A stretch of DNA of 64,000 bases, from assembly GCA_946188165.1 (NCBI GenBank), contig CAMHTW010000005.1:1-64000 (forward strand), read 5' to 3'. Numbering within the stretch: the stretch's first letter is position 1; each line of letters begins with the position of its first letter. Below the pieces are notes generated by a model that worked only from the letters and a program-made list of their open reading frames with translations, had not been told where the DNA came from and made no database searches. The stretch is from an uncultured Prevotella sp. (GTDB taxonomy: Bacteria; Bacteroidota; Bacteroidia; Bacteroidales; Bacteroidaceae). The position numbers and the translations under genes are program-made. Positions 13,894-21,520 of the stretch are shown here, in pieces.

Positions 13894-13979
13894 GGGAAAA
13901 GTGAAAAATGTAAAAAAACCCACCCCCTGCCCCTCCCGAGCGGGAGGGGAGTTATAAGGGAAAAGTGAAAAATGTAAAA
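13855..13979. repeat. Two 64-bp units with a CCCCTCCCG/CGGGAGGGG hairpin
   Basis: Units at 13855-13918 and 13919-13979 are nearly identical. Each has a GC-rich hairpin followed by GTTATAAGGGAAAAGTGAAAA. The first unit supplies the C-terminus and stop of the MscS gene; the second lies before the endonuclease gene. The hairpins could also act as terminators. Confidence 0.8.
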
Positions 13980-13990
13980 TTGTGAATAAT

Positions 13991-15010
13991 ATGACAAACC
14001 GAAAACTATTCTTTACAGCATGGCTGCTCGCAATGACAGCAACGGGTTGGGCTCAGGGTCCCAACGATTCAGGCACATACTATCAGGCTGCCGACGGCAA
14101 GAAAGGGGCAGAACTGAAAACGGCACTGTGTGGTGTGGTTTATAACCGTGAAGAGGGTGGTGACCTCAATACTGCCTATAAAGCGCTCTGGACGCACTTC
14201 CGTACTACTGACGCTAAGCCTAATGGCAAGGTATGGGACATGTACTCGAACAAAGTAGAATTTGAATTTGGTACCAACCAGGATACTGGCAGCGGCAACC
14301 AGGAGGGACAATATTACAATCGTGAGCACTCAATGCCCAACAGTTGGTTTGGCGGCAAGGTGATGCCCATGTACACCGACCTGCATCACATGTACCCTAC
14401 CGACAAGATTGTCAACAACAAACGCTCCAACTTCCCGTTTGGAGAGACCAATGGTGAGAGCTATAAGTCGGCTAACGACTTCAGCAAGTTGGGCAAATGT
14501 ACCTTCGAGGGTTATAACGGCACCGTCTTTGAACCCAACGACGAGTACAAGGGAGACTTCGCCCGCACCTATTTTTATATGGTGACCTGCTATGAAGAAC
14601 AGATTCCGACCTGGTACACCAGTTTCGCCGACGCTCAGCCCACCCTCGACGGTAACAAGTATCCTGGCCTGAGTGCGTGGCAGCTGAAGATGCTGATGAA
14701 ATGGGCAAAAAACGACCCTGTCAGCGAGAAGGAAATCAATCGCAACAATGCCGTCTATAATATTCAGAAGAACCGTAACCCCTTCATTGACTATCCTGGT
14801 CTGGAGGAATACATCTGGGGCGACAAGAAAGACGTGGCTTTCAGCTATGACAACTATGCAACAAGTATTCAAGACATCACGACCTCAGGTGTGCAGGACG
14901 TTAAACAGGACATCTATGGTGCAGATGGTCAGCTGCGTCGCACGTATCAGCGCGGTTTGAATATCGTGAAACAGGAAAATGGTCGCACGTACAAGATAAT
15001 CCGCCGATGA
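13991..15010 (+). CDS. Secreted endonuclease I family DNase
   Basis: 339 aa from ATG 13991 (GTG 13982 is an alternative). After the signal peptide (MTNRKLFFTAWLLAMTATGWAQ) the conserved EndA/NucM core is clear: YNREHSMPNSWFGG, DLHHMYPTD, NNKRSNFPFGE and a C-terminal RNPFIDYPGLEEYIW. Family members are periplasmic or extracellular DNases that degrade double-stranded DNA with a metal ion held near the His/Asn cluster. The C-terminus (IYGADGQLRRTYQRGLNIVKQENGRTYKI) is a short Prevotella-type sorting-like tail. Its stop overlaps the ATG of the heparinase-like gene (ATGA), so the two are co-translated. Confidence 0.9.
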   Translation: MTNRKLFFTAWLLAMTATGWAQGPNDSGTYYQAADGKKGAELKTALCGVVYNREEGGDLNTAYKALWTHFRTTDAKPNGKVWDMYSNKVEFEFGTNQDTGSGNQEGQYYNREHSMPNSWFGGKVMPMYTDLHHMYPTDKIVNNKRSNFPFGETNGESYKSANDFSKLGKCTFEGYNGTVFEPNDEYKGDFARTYFYMVTCYEEQIPTWYTSFADAQPTLDGNKYPGLSAWQLKMLMKWAKNDPVSEKEINRNNAVYNIQKNRNPFIDYPGLEEYIWGDKKDVAFSYDNYATSIQDITTSGVQDVKQDIYGADGQLRRTYQRGLNIVKQENGRTYKIIRR

Positions 15011-16812
15011 AACGAGCGTTTTTACTACTGTCCGTCCTCTTTACAGTCCTCGCTGCAAGAGCTGTTCAGCTGTTACCACAATGGGGTGACTCGTTCTGGC
15101 GCGACTCCATACCCGAGACCATGCGCCAAAGCTATATCGCCTTTGGCGAACAATATCTTAAAAAAGACTGGTACAGCCTGCCTGCCAGTGCCTTTGCTGA
15201 ATTTAAGAAGACGGGCAACCGCACACATTACGAAAGCCTGATGTTCGAAAAGCGCCGCCAGTTGGCTGCCCTCGTGATGGCTGAACTGATGGAAGGCCAA
15301 TACCGCTTCACGCCCGATATCGTCAACGGACTACAGAGTACATTAGAAGAGACCTGGTGGGGACTGCCTGCCCACTACAAGACAGAAGTGCCTCGAACTG
15401 AAGACCAGACCGTCGATTTGTTTAATGCAGAGACGGCGGCACTCGTAGCCTACACACGATACGTATTATCCGATGAAATCGGACATTTTTCGTCCTTACT
15501 GGTTCAACGCATCGATCAGGAAATCGGTCGCCGCATACTGCAGCCTGCCCTGACAACCAAATACTGGTGGAAGACTGCTGGCATGAACTGGAATCCTTGG
15601 ATATGCTCGAACTGGCTGGCCTGCGTCCTGTTCTGTGAACATGACGACCAGCGTCGCCAAGCATCACTCGACCAAATAGTAAAGGCCTGCGAAGCCTTTA
15701 TGGCGGCCTACCCTGCTGATGGTGGTTGCGATGAAGGACCACACTATTGGGACCGTGCCGCTGCCTCACTCTTCGAGACGTTGTATTTGTTGCAAGCCAA
15801 CACCCAACATCCGGCACCAAGCACCCAACATCCCAAGCTCCTCGCCATGGAGTCGTACATCTACAAGATGTATATAGGCAATGGCTATGCCGTCAACTTT
15901 GCCGATGCCCACGGCAACCGCGCCATGCTTAACATCAACATTGGCTATCCTTTTGGACTGATGACAAGCGACAAGACTATGTGTCAATACGCAGCATGGG
16001 TGGGACAACAAGAAGATGTCCTGCATCAGGCTGCGCAACTCTACAACAAGAGTGGTAACTGGCCTTCGCTGGGGCGTGAGCTCATCTTCCTCAAACATAT
16101 CCAGGCCTTCTTACGTGAAGAACCTCGCGAACCGCACCTCAACGAGGTTTGGTTGCCCGACTTGCAGATTATGACCACACGCGAACCCTTCGTGGCTGTG
16201 AAGGGTGGCCATAACGGCGAGAGTCATAACCACAACGATGTAGGTTCCTTTATTGTCTATCCAAATGGCACACCGCTGCTGATAGACCCCGGTGTAGGCG
16301 AATATACGTCAAAGACTTTTTCTGGGCAGCGTTACGACATCTGGACCATGCAGTCCGACTATCATAATCTGCCACGTATCAATGGCTACAGCCAGCATGA
16401 CGGCAAGCAGTATAAGGCACATGTCATCAGTCACAAGACTGGCCAGCTGACGCTCGATATCAGCAGCGCCTATCCTGCTGAAGCCCAGATACAACAATGG
16501 CTGCGTACCGTTAAAGTGCAAAAAGGCAAAAGCGTAGAAATAACTGAAGACTTTGCCTTAAAGGCCTATCAAGCCCCCACCCAACTGATGCTTATCACCA
16601 CCATTGAGCCCCAACTAACCAAGGCTGGCATCATGACGCTGGGTAGCCATACCATCAACTACAATGCCAAACAACTTACACCTGAGGTAGAAGACCTAAC
16701 CCCTCTTCTTGACCCTACTCTCCGTCAAATGTGGGGCACGCATCTCTACCGTATCAAGATGACACTCTGCTCCCACAATCTGAAGCAAAGCATCCGATAT
16801 GTCATTAAATGA
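15007..16812 (+). CDS. Heparinase II/III-like polysaccharide lyase
   Basis: 601 aa. Signal peptide (MKRAFLLLSVLFTVLAARA), an alpha/alpha-toroid N-terminal half (WWKTAGMNWNPWICSNWLA, DGGCDEGPHYWDRAA), and a C-terminal beta-sandwich beginning near residue 385 with KGGHNGESHNHNDVGSFIVY, the Heparinase II/III signature with catalytic-type His/Asn. The family cleaves uronic-acid glycans by beta-elimination; the substrate is not evident here. It overlaps the endonuclease gene by 4 nt. Residues about 264-275 (NTQHPAPSTQHP) come from a small tandem repeat (ACCCAACATCC twice) inserted in a loop. A hairpin terminator follows. Confidence 0.85.
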   Translation: MKRAFLLLSVLFTVLAARAVQLLPQWGDSFWRDSIPETMRQSYIAFGEQYLKKDWYSLPASAFAEFKKTGNRTHYESLMFEKRRQLAALVMAELMEGQYRFTPDIVNGLQSTLEETWWGLPAHYKTEVPRTEDQTVDLFNAETAALVAYTRYVLSDEIGHFSSLLVQRIDQEIGRRILQPALTTKYWWKTAGMNWNPWICSNWLACVLFCEHDDQRRQASLDQIVKACEAFMAAYPADGGCDEGPHYWDRAAASLFETLYLLQANTQHPAPSTQHPKLLAMESYIYKMYIGNGYAVNFADAHGNRAMLNINIGYPFGLMTSDKTMCQYAAWVGQQEDVLHQAAQLYNKSGNWPSLGRELIFLKHIQAFLREEPREPHLNEVWLPDLQIMTTREPFVAVKGGHNGESHNHNDVGSFIVYPNGTPLLIDPGVGEYTSKTFSGQRYDIWTMQSDYHNLPRINGYSQHDGKQYKAHVISHKTGQLTLDISSAYPAEAQIQQWLRTVKVQKGKSVEITEDFALKAYQAPTQLMLITTIEPQLTKAGIMTLGSHTINYNAKQLTPEVEDLTPLLDPTLRQMWGTHLYRIKMTLCSHNLKQSIRYVIK

Positions 16813-16821
16813 GAGGATATC

Positions 16822-16861
16822 GAACGGGCTGCCTCCGTCTCATCGGATAGGCAGCCCGTTC
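16822..16861 (+). terminator. 13-bp perfect hairpin after the heparinase-like gene
   Basis: GAACGGGCTGCCT pairs with AGGCAGCCCGTTC across a 14-nt loop, 9 nt after the stop codon. No long T-tract follows, but position and stem strength suggest a terminator. Confidence 0.6.
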
Positions 16862-17009
16862 ACCGTTAGTATGTTATGAAAAATTTGAGAGAAATCGACC
16901 GCTTCTATTATCATTTGTCTGGGTCGAGTTTTGAGGTAATTGGCTTCACAGCTAAAACCCCCCGTGTTTTACTAAACATGATGTTAATATAGAGAAAGCA
17001 TAGAAAAAT

Positions 17010-17477
17010 CTAATCCTTGGGCTGAGCAGCCTGCATCACGCCAGTACTGTCGGATGCCGTTGCGCTGATGTTTTCAGCCTGCACAGGGATGACATTCATC
17101 GTGTCAACCTGCTGGATGGCGGCATAGTCTTCAGGCGTATTCCATGTACTATCCCAGGGAGCCTGCAGGGCACCACCCAATGTAAGGATGATGGCAACAA
17201 CAGCAGCAGCCTTGAAGAGTGGCATCAGACGCTGGGTAAGTGACACCTCACGAGCCTTAACGACCTGCTCAGTACCAATGGCCTGCATGATGCGTGCATC
17301 AAAGTCATCATCCAACGTCTCACCAACGGCCTCGTCGATAAACAAGGGGCGCAGATGCTCCATCTCAGCCGGAATATCCTTCTGACTGAAGAAGGTACGC
17401 AGGATGCTTTCCTCTTCAAGAGAGGTTTCAGCGTTCCAATAGCGCTCCAAGAGTTGTTCGATGTACTTGTAATCCAT
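17010..17477 (-). CDS. Anti-sigma-like single-pass membrane protein
   Basis: 155 aa from ATG 17477. The N-terminal cytosolic part (MDYKYIEQLLERYWNAETSLEEESILRTFF, a ZAS-like helical pattern; FDARIMQAI) is followed by one membrane helix (about 105-125, LFKAAAVVAIILTLGGAL) and a short periplasmic tail. It lies 107 nt downstream of an ECF sigma factor on the same strand and probably holds it at the membrane. Relatives are sometimes misnamed 'pyruvate ferredoxin oxidoreductase' in databases; nothing here supports that. The ORF-track start upstream of 17477 is not supported. Confidence 0.7.
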   Translation of the reverse strand: MDYKYIEQLLERYWNAETSLEEESILRTFFSQKDIPAEMEHLRPLFIDEAVGETLDDDFDARIMQAIGTEQVVKAREVSLTQRLMPLFKAAAVVAIILTLGGALQAPWDSTWNTPEDYAAIQQVDTMNVIPVQAENISATASDSTGVMQAAQPKD

Positions 17478-17558
17478 ACCTAATTTTTTGTTGTCTCTAT
17501 ACCGAAGACGTTTGTAAAACAAGAAAGTTACAGGAAAAACCAAAAAAATCTCTCATTT

Positions 17559-17610
17559 TCTCATTATCTCAATTTCTCATTGTCTCAATTTCTCAATTTC
17601 TCAATCTTCA
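17559..17610. repeat. TCTCAATT/TCTCATT low-complexity repeat overlapping the sigma gene end
   Basis: Repeated TCTCATT(T) and TCTCAATT words fill the space between the sigma and anti-sigma genes. On the minus strand they encode the last residues (KIEKLRN) and the TGA stop of the sigma factor. Confidence 0.7.
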
Positions 17611-18100
17611 AATATTGTTCCCTGACAGCTTGACGGGCACGGAAAATATTAACCTTAACCTGCTGTTCAGTAATGTCGAGAATGGTGGCAATGTCGCGAT
17701 AACTCTTGCCCTCTATATCACGTAACTGCATACAAGTGCGCAGGCGCTCAGGCAGTTTACTAATCAATTGCCGTACCATCTGTGTACGCTCGTTTTGGAT
17801 CGTTACCTGTTCAGGATTGGAGCCATGACTATGGTCGGTAGGGTCAATATCGTCTCCCAGGCTCTGCACTTGATTATCCATACGTCGCAACTTGTCGAGT
17901 GCCAGATTACGGCAGATGGTTAGACAAAAAGCCTCTATCGATTCCAACTGTGCCCACTGTTCACGTCGGTTCCAGACTTTAATCATCGTTTCCTGTACGA
18001 CGTCCTCAGCCTCCTCGCGATTCTGCGTGATGCGAAGGGCCATGCGGAAGAGTTCATTCTTCAGCGGCAGGATGTCGGATTGGAAACTGATGGTCTTCAT
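17585..18100 (-). CDS. ECF RNA polymerase sigma factor
   Basis: 171 aa. Region 2 is seen in LFRMALRITQNREEAEDVVQETMIKVWNRREQW and AFCLTICRNLALDKLRR, and region 4 in LPERLRTCMQLRDIEGKSYRDIATILDITEQQVKVNIFRARQAVREQY. It is the usual extracytoplasmic-function layout; it recruits RNA polymerase to a dedicated promoter set. It is followed by its likely membrane anti-sigma partner. The last residues are encoded by a low-complexity repeat, so the natural end may once have been different. Confidence 0.92.
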   Translation of the reverse strand: MKTISFQSDILPLKNELFRMALRITQNREEAEDVVQETMIKVWNRREQWAQLESIEAFCLTICRNLALDKLRRMDNQVQSLGDDIDPTDHSHGSNPEQVTIQNERTQMVRQLISKLPERLRTCMQLRDIEGKSYRDIATILDITEQQVKVNIFRARQAVREQYLKIEKLRN

Positions 18101-18113
18101 CTTTTTAAATTAC

Positions 18114-18235
18114 GAATTGAGAATTGAGAATTGAAAATTATGATTACTAAAGAACTATGAACACTGAACTTTGACCTTCGATCTCATAACCTCTTAAACT
18201 TTTAAACTCTTAAACTATAAACTATGAACTATCGT
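18114..18235. repeat. AATTGAGAATTG and AAACTCTTAAAC low-complexity block
   Basis: Two repeat families lie side by side: GAATTGAGAATTGAGAATTG near the sigma gene, and CTTAAACTTTTAAACTCTTA with ACTATAAACTATGAACTAT near argB. The latter encodes the last codons (IVHSL) and the TAG stop of argB. Confidence 0.65.
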
Positions 18236-18997
18236 GGTGCCGTGTTGTCCGTCAATGGCCGTAGCCAACGTGATAATCACTCGACTAACGCCTGCCTCTA
18301 CAGCAGCTAACGCATTCTCAATCTTCGGTAGCATACCACCAGAAATGGTGCCGTCAGCCTTATACTTATTAAATAATGTGCGCGTGATAGTAGGGATCAC
18401 ACTCTCGTCATCGTCAGGATTCGACAGCACCCCTTTCTTCTCGAACGAGAAAATCAGCGTCACGTCGTATATCGCAGCAAGAGCCTTGGCTGTCTCAGAA
18501 GCAATGGTATCGGCATTGGTGTTCAGGATGTTTCCCTCGCCATCGTGAGTCAGCGGAGCCATCACGGGTGTAATGCCAGCCTCAATAAGCCGACTCAGCA
18601 TGTTACCATCAGCAGCGTCCACGTCGCCCACCCAGCCATAGTCAATACCGTCCTTTAGGGGACGCTTGTGACTACGGATAGCATTGGCGTCGGCTCCCGT
18701 CAGTCCAAGGGCATTGACACCATTGGCTTGCAGGCGAGCCACCAAATTTTTGTTGACCAGTCCACCATACACCATCGTCACCACCTCCAGCATATCACTA
18801 TCGGTAATACGACGACCATTTACCATCTGCGTCTCAATACCCAGACGTTCCGCCATCTTCGTAGCCTTACGGCCACCACCATGCACTAATACCTTACGAC
18901 CTTCAATAGCAGAAAAGTCGCGTAACAACTGAGAGAGCTGCAGTTCGTCCTCGACCACAGCTCCTCCCACCTTTACTATCGTTAGTTTTTCTTTCAT
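18215..18997 (-). CDS. argB: Acetylglutamate kinase
   Basis: 260 aa. KVGGAVVEDE at the N-terminus, VHGGGRKAT (about 38-46), GLTGADANAIRSHKR, NTNADTIASETAKALAA and GVLSNPDDD mark the amino acid kinase fold of ArgB. It phosphorylates N-acetylglutamate in the second step of arginine synthesis, in the cytosol. It lies 34 nt downstream of speA on the same strand, which couples arginine supply with arginine decarboxylation. The last few codons come from a repeat and differ from the usual family end; activity should be unaffected. Confidence 0.95.
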   Translation of the reverse strand: MKEKLTIVKVGGAVVEDELQLSQLLRDFSAIEGRKVLVHGGGRKATKMAERLGIETQMVNGRRITDSDMLEVVTMVYGGLVNKNLVARLQANGVNALGLTGADANAIRSHKRPLKDGIDYGWVGDVDAADGNMLSRLIEAGITPVMAPLTHDGEGNILNTNADTIASETAKALAAIYDVTLIFSFEKKGVLSNPDDDESVIPTITRTLFNKYKADGTISGGMLPKIENALAAVEAGVSRVIITLATAIDGQHGTTIVHSL

Positions 18998-19031
18998 ACC
19001 ATTTTCGTTATAACGTTATATCGTAATGACG

Positions 19032-20924
19032 TTATTCGAGATAAGTGTAACCATAGAGCCCTGAGCGGTAGTTGGAGAGGAATTCCTTACCCTCTTCCAA
19101 GGTAATCTTGCCTTGCTTGACACTCTTGGCCACCCAGATTTCCAGCTGGCGAACCAGTTTCTTAGGATTATACTGCACATATTCCAGCACTTCTTCCACC
19201 GTCTCACCATCGAATATCTGGTCGATATGATACTGACCATCCTTCACAGAGATGTGGACAGCAGTAGTGTCGCCAAACAGGTTGTGCATATCGCCTAAGA
19301 TTTCCTGATAGGCACCTACCAGGAATACACCCAGATAATAGTTCTCATTCTTCTTCAACGTGTGAACGGGCAATGAGTGGGAGTTATGACGATTGGTAGC
19401 GAAGTTTGCTATCTTACCGTCCGAGTCACAGGTAATGTCCTGAATGGTGGCATTACGGGTAGGACGCTCATTGAGTCGCTGGATGGGCATAATCGGGAAT
19501 ATCTGGTCGATGGCCCATGAGTCGGGCAACGACTGGAACAGCGAGAAGTTGCAGAAATACTTATCAGCCAACAGTTTGTCGATGTTCATCAGTTCCTCAG
19601 GCACATGCTTCAGGTTCTTTGACAAGGCATGAATCTCATGACATACACTCCAATACATAGCCTCAATCTCAGCACGTGTCTTCAAATCGACGATACCATG
19701 AGCAAACAAGTCGAGCACCTCTTCACGAATCTGCTCGGCATCGTGCCAGTCTTCCAACACATTACGAGGCGACAGGTTATCCCATATCTCATAGAGATCC
19801 TTTACCAGCTGATGTGAGTTCTCATCCGGCTCGAATTCCTCTGGCATCTCAGGCAACGAAGCTGTTTCCAGCACGTCAATTACCAAGACGGAATGGTGAG
19901 CAGCCAGCGAACGACCACTCTCCGTTATCAGGTTGGGATGGGGAATCTCGTTACGATTGGCAGCATCGACGAAGGTATAGATACAGTCGTTGACATACTC
20001 CTGAATAGAATAGTTGACACTACTCTCACTCGAAGGAGAACGGGTTCCGTCGTAGTCAACACCCAGTCCACCACCGCAATCCACAAAGTCAACATTATAA
20101 CCCATCTTATGCAGCTGCACATAGAACTGAGAAGCCTCGCGCAGAGCCGTCTGAATGCGACGAATCTTCGTTATCTGGCTACCAATATGGAAATGAATCA
20201 GGCGCAGGCAGTCGCGCATATCCTTCTTATCCAACATGTCCAATGCTTCCAACAATTCGGCACTGGTCAGTCCGAATTTCGAGGCATCGCCACCACTTTC
20301 TTCCCATTTGCCACTTCCGCTGGAAGCCAACTTGATACGAATACCGATATTGGGCTTAACACCCAACTTCTTAGCTTCCTTGGCAATGATTTCCAGTTCG
20401 TTCAGCTTCTCCACTACAATGAAGATACGCTTACCCATCTTCTGTGCCAACAGGGCCAGCTCAATATATGACTGGTCCTTATAGCCATTACAGATGATGA
20501 TGGAATCGCTCTGGCACTGTACGGCTATCACGGCATGCAACTCAGGTTTAGAACCAGCCTCGATGCCAAGATTAAACTTAGCGCCGTGTGAGATAATCTC
20601 TTCGACCACGGGCTGCATCTGGTTGACCTTAATGGGGAACACCACATAGTTCTCAGCCTTATATTCATACTCCTCAGCAGCCTTCTTAAAGCAGCTCCAC
20701 GTCTTCTCGATACGATTGTCGAGGATATCGGGGAAGCGCAGCAGCACAGGCGACTGTACATCGCGCAATGCCAACTCATCCATCACATCACGGATATCAA
20801 TCTGCGTGTTGTCCTTACAGGGCGTCACATAGACATTTCCTTGTTCGTTGATGCCAAAGTAGCTGGTACCCCAGCCGTTGATGTTGTACAACTCCTTAGA
20901 GTCATCGATGGTCCATTTCTTCAT
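19032..20924 (-). CDS. speA: Biosynthetic arginine decarboxylase
   Basis: 630 aa, full family length. It has YFGINEQGNVYVTP, the PLP-lysine region VVFPIKVNQMQPVVEEI, NLGIEAGSKPELHAV, CNGYKDQSYIELALLA, FHIGSQI, VDCGGGLGVDYDG and a C-terminal VGAYQEILGDMHNLFGD. It converts arginine to agmatine for polyamine synthesis using pyridoxal phosphate. It follows aroK after a 68-nt gap filled by a 9-bp tandem repeat and precedes argB, all on the same strand. Confidence 0.96.
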   Translation of the reverse strand: MKKWTIDDSKELYNINGWGTSYFGINEQGNVYVTPCKDNTQIDIRDVMDELALRDVQSPVLLRFPDILDNRIEKTWSCFKKAAEEYEYKAENYVVFPIKVNQMQPVVEEIISHGAKFNLGIEAGSKPELHAVIAVQCQSDSIIICNGYKDQSYIELALLAQKMGKRIFIVVEKLNELEIIAKEAKKLGVKPNIGIRIKLASSGSGKWEESGGDASKFGLTSAELLEALDMLDKKDMRDCLRLIHFHIGSQITKIRRIQTALREASQFYVQLHKMGYNVDFVDCGGGLGVDYDGTRSPSSESSVNYSIQEYVNDCIYTFVDAANRNEIPHPNLITESGRSLAAHHSVLVIDVLETASLPEMPEEFEPDENSHQLVKDLYEIWDNLSPRNVLEDWHDAEQIREEVLDLFAHGIVDLKTRAEIEAMYWSVCHEIHALSKNLKHVPEELMNIDKLLADKYFCNFSLFQSLPDSWAIDQIFPIMPIQRLNERPTRNATIQDITCDSDGKIANFATNRHNSHSLPVHTLKKNENYYLGVFLVGAYQEILGDMHNLFGDTTAVHISVKDGQYHIDQIFDGETVEEVLEYVQYNPKKLVRQLEIWVAKSVKQGKITLEEGKEFLSNYRSGLYGYTYLE

Positions 20925-20946
20925 TTTATTTTCTGTTTTTTTATGG

Positions 20947-20991
20947 GGCCTATAGGGCCTATGGGGCTTATAGGACTTATGAGACTTATGG
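20947..20991. repeat. Five-unit 9-bp tandem repeat (GGCCTATAG type)
   Basis: Units GGCCTATAG, GGCCTATGG, GGCTTATAG, GACTTATGA, GACTTATGG lie in direct succession between aroK and speA. The plus-strand reading gives a collagen-like Gly pattern (GPIGPMGLIGLM), which I regard as chance. Confidence 0.8.
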
Positions 20992-20992
20992 G

Positions 20993-21520
20993 TTATATTG
21001 ATAACATTTCGCGCAGGGATGCTACGCTGCCTTGGATTTTATCGTATTCGTCCAGCACGTTGACATCTAAGATATGACGAGCTTTCTCATAGAACGGAGA
21101 GCGCTCCTTCAGGTGTTCTGTGATATAGGCTATCAGCTCCTCAGCACTCTTGCCTTTCAACAACGGACGTTCAATCTTAGCCATCAGCAGATGCTTGTAA
21201 AGTGTCTCAGGTGTTGCCTTCAGATAGATTACATCACCCTGCTGGTTCAAATAGTCCATATTGTCGAAGAAGCAGGGCGTGCCACCGCCACAACTGATGA
21301 TGACATCCTCGAATTCAGCCACCTCGTGCAACATGTTATATTCTATCTTTCGAAAGCCTTCCTCGCCACGTTCAGCAAAAATCTGCGACACTGATTTGCG
21401 CATACGGCTTTCAATATACCAGTCGAGGTCGTAGAACATCATGCCCGTCTCCTTGGAGAGAGCCTTGCCCACAGTGGTCTTCCCTGAGCCCATGTAACCA
21501 ACAAGGATGATACGCCTCAT
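20993..21520 (-). CDS. aroK: Shikimate kinase
   Basis: 175 aa from ATG 21520. The P-loop GYMGSGKTT (8-16), the FYDLDWYIE substrate segment, FRKIEYNMLHEV, the CGGGTP motif and the lid RPLLKG are all present. It phosphorylates shikimate in aromatic amino acid synthesis. The ORF track adds 10 residues; ATG 21520 overlaps the TGA stop of topA (ATGA) and puts the P-loop at its usual place. Confidence 0.95.
   Translation of the reverse strand: MRRIILVGYMGSGKTTVGKALSKETGMMFYDLDWYIESRMRKSVSQIFAERGEEGFRKIEYNMLHEVAEFEDVIISCGGGTPCFFDNMDYLNQQGDVIYLKATPETLYKHLLMAKIERPLLKGKSAEELIAYITEHLKERSPFYEKARHILDVNVLDEYDKIQGSVASLREMLSI

Noticed and set aside
17010-17477. Pyruvate ferredoxin oxidoreductase
   Set aside because: A common database label for relatives, but the protein is a short single-pass membrane protein next to an ECF sigma gene.
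20841-21077. Collagen-like plus-strand ORF (GPIGPMGLIGLM)
   Set aside because: It arises from a 9-bp tandem repeat between aroK and speA and runs into both genes antisense.
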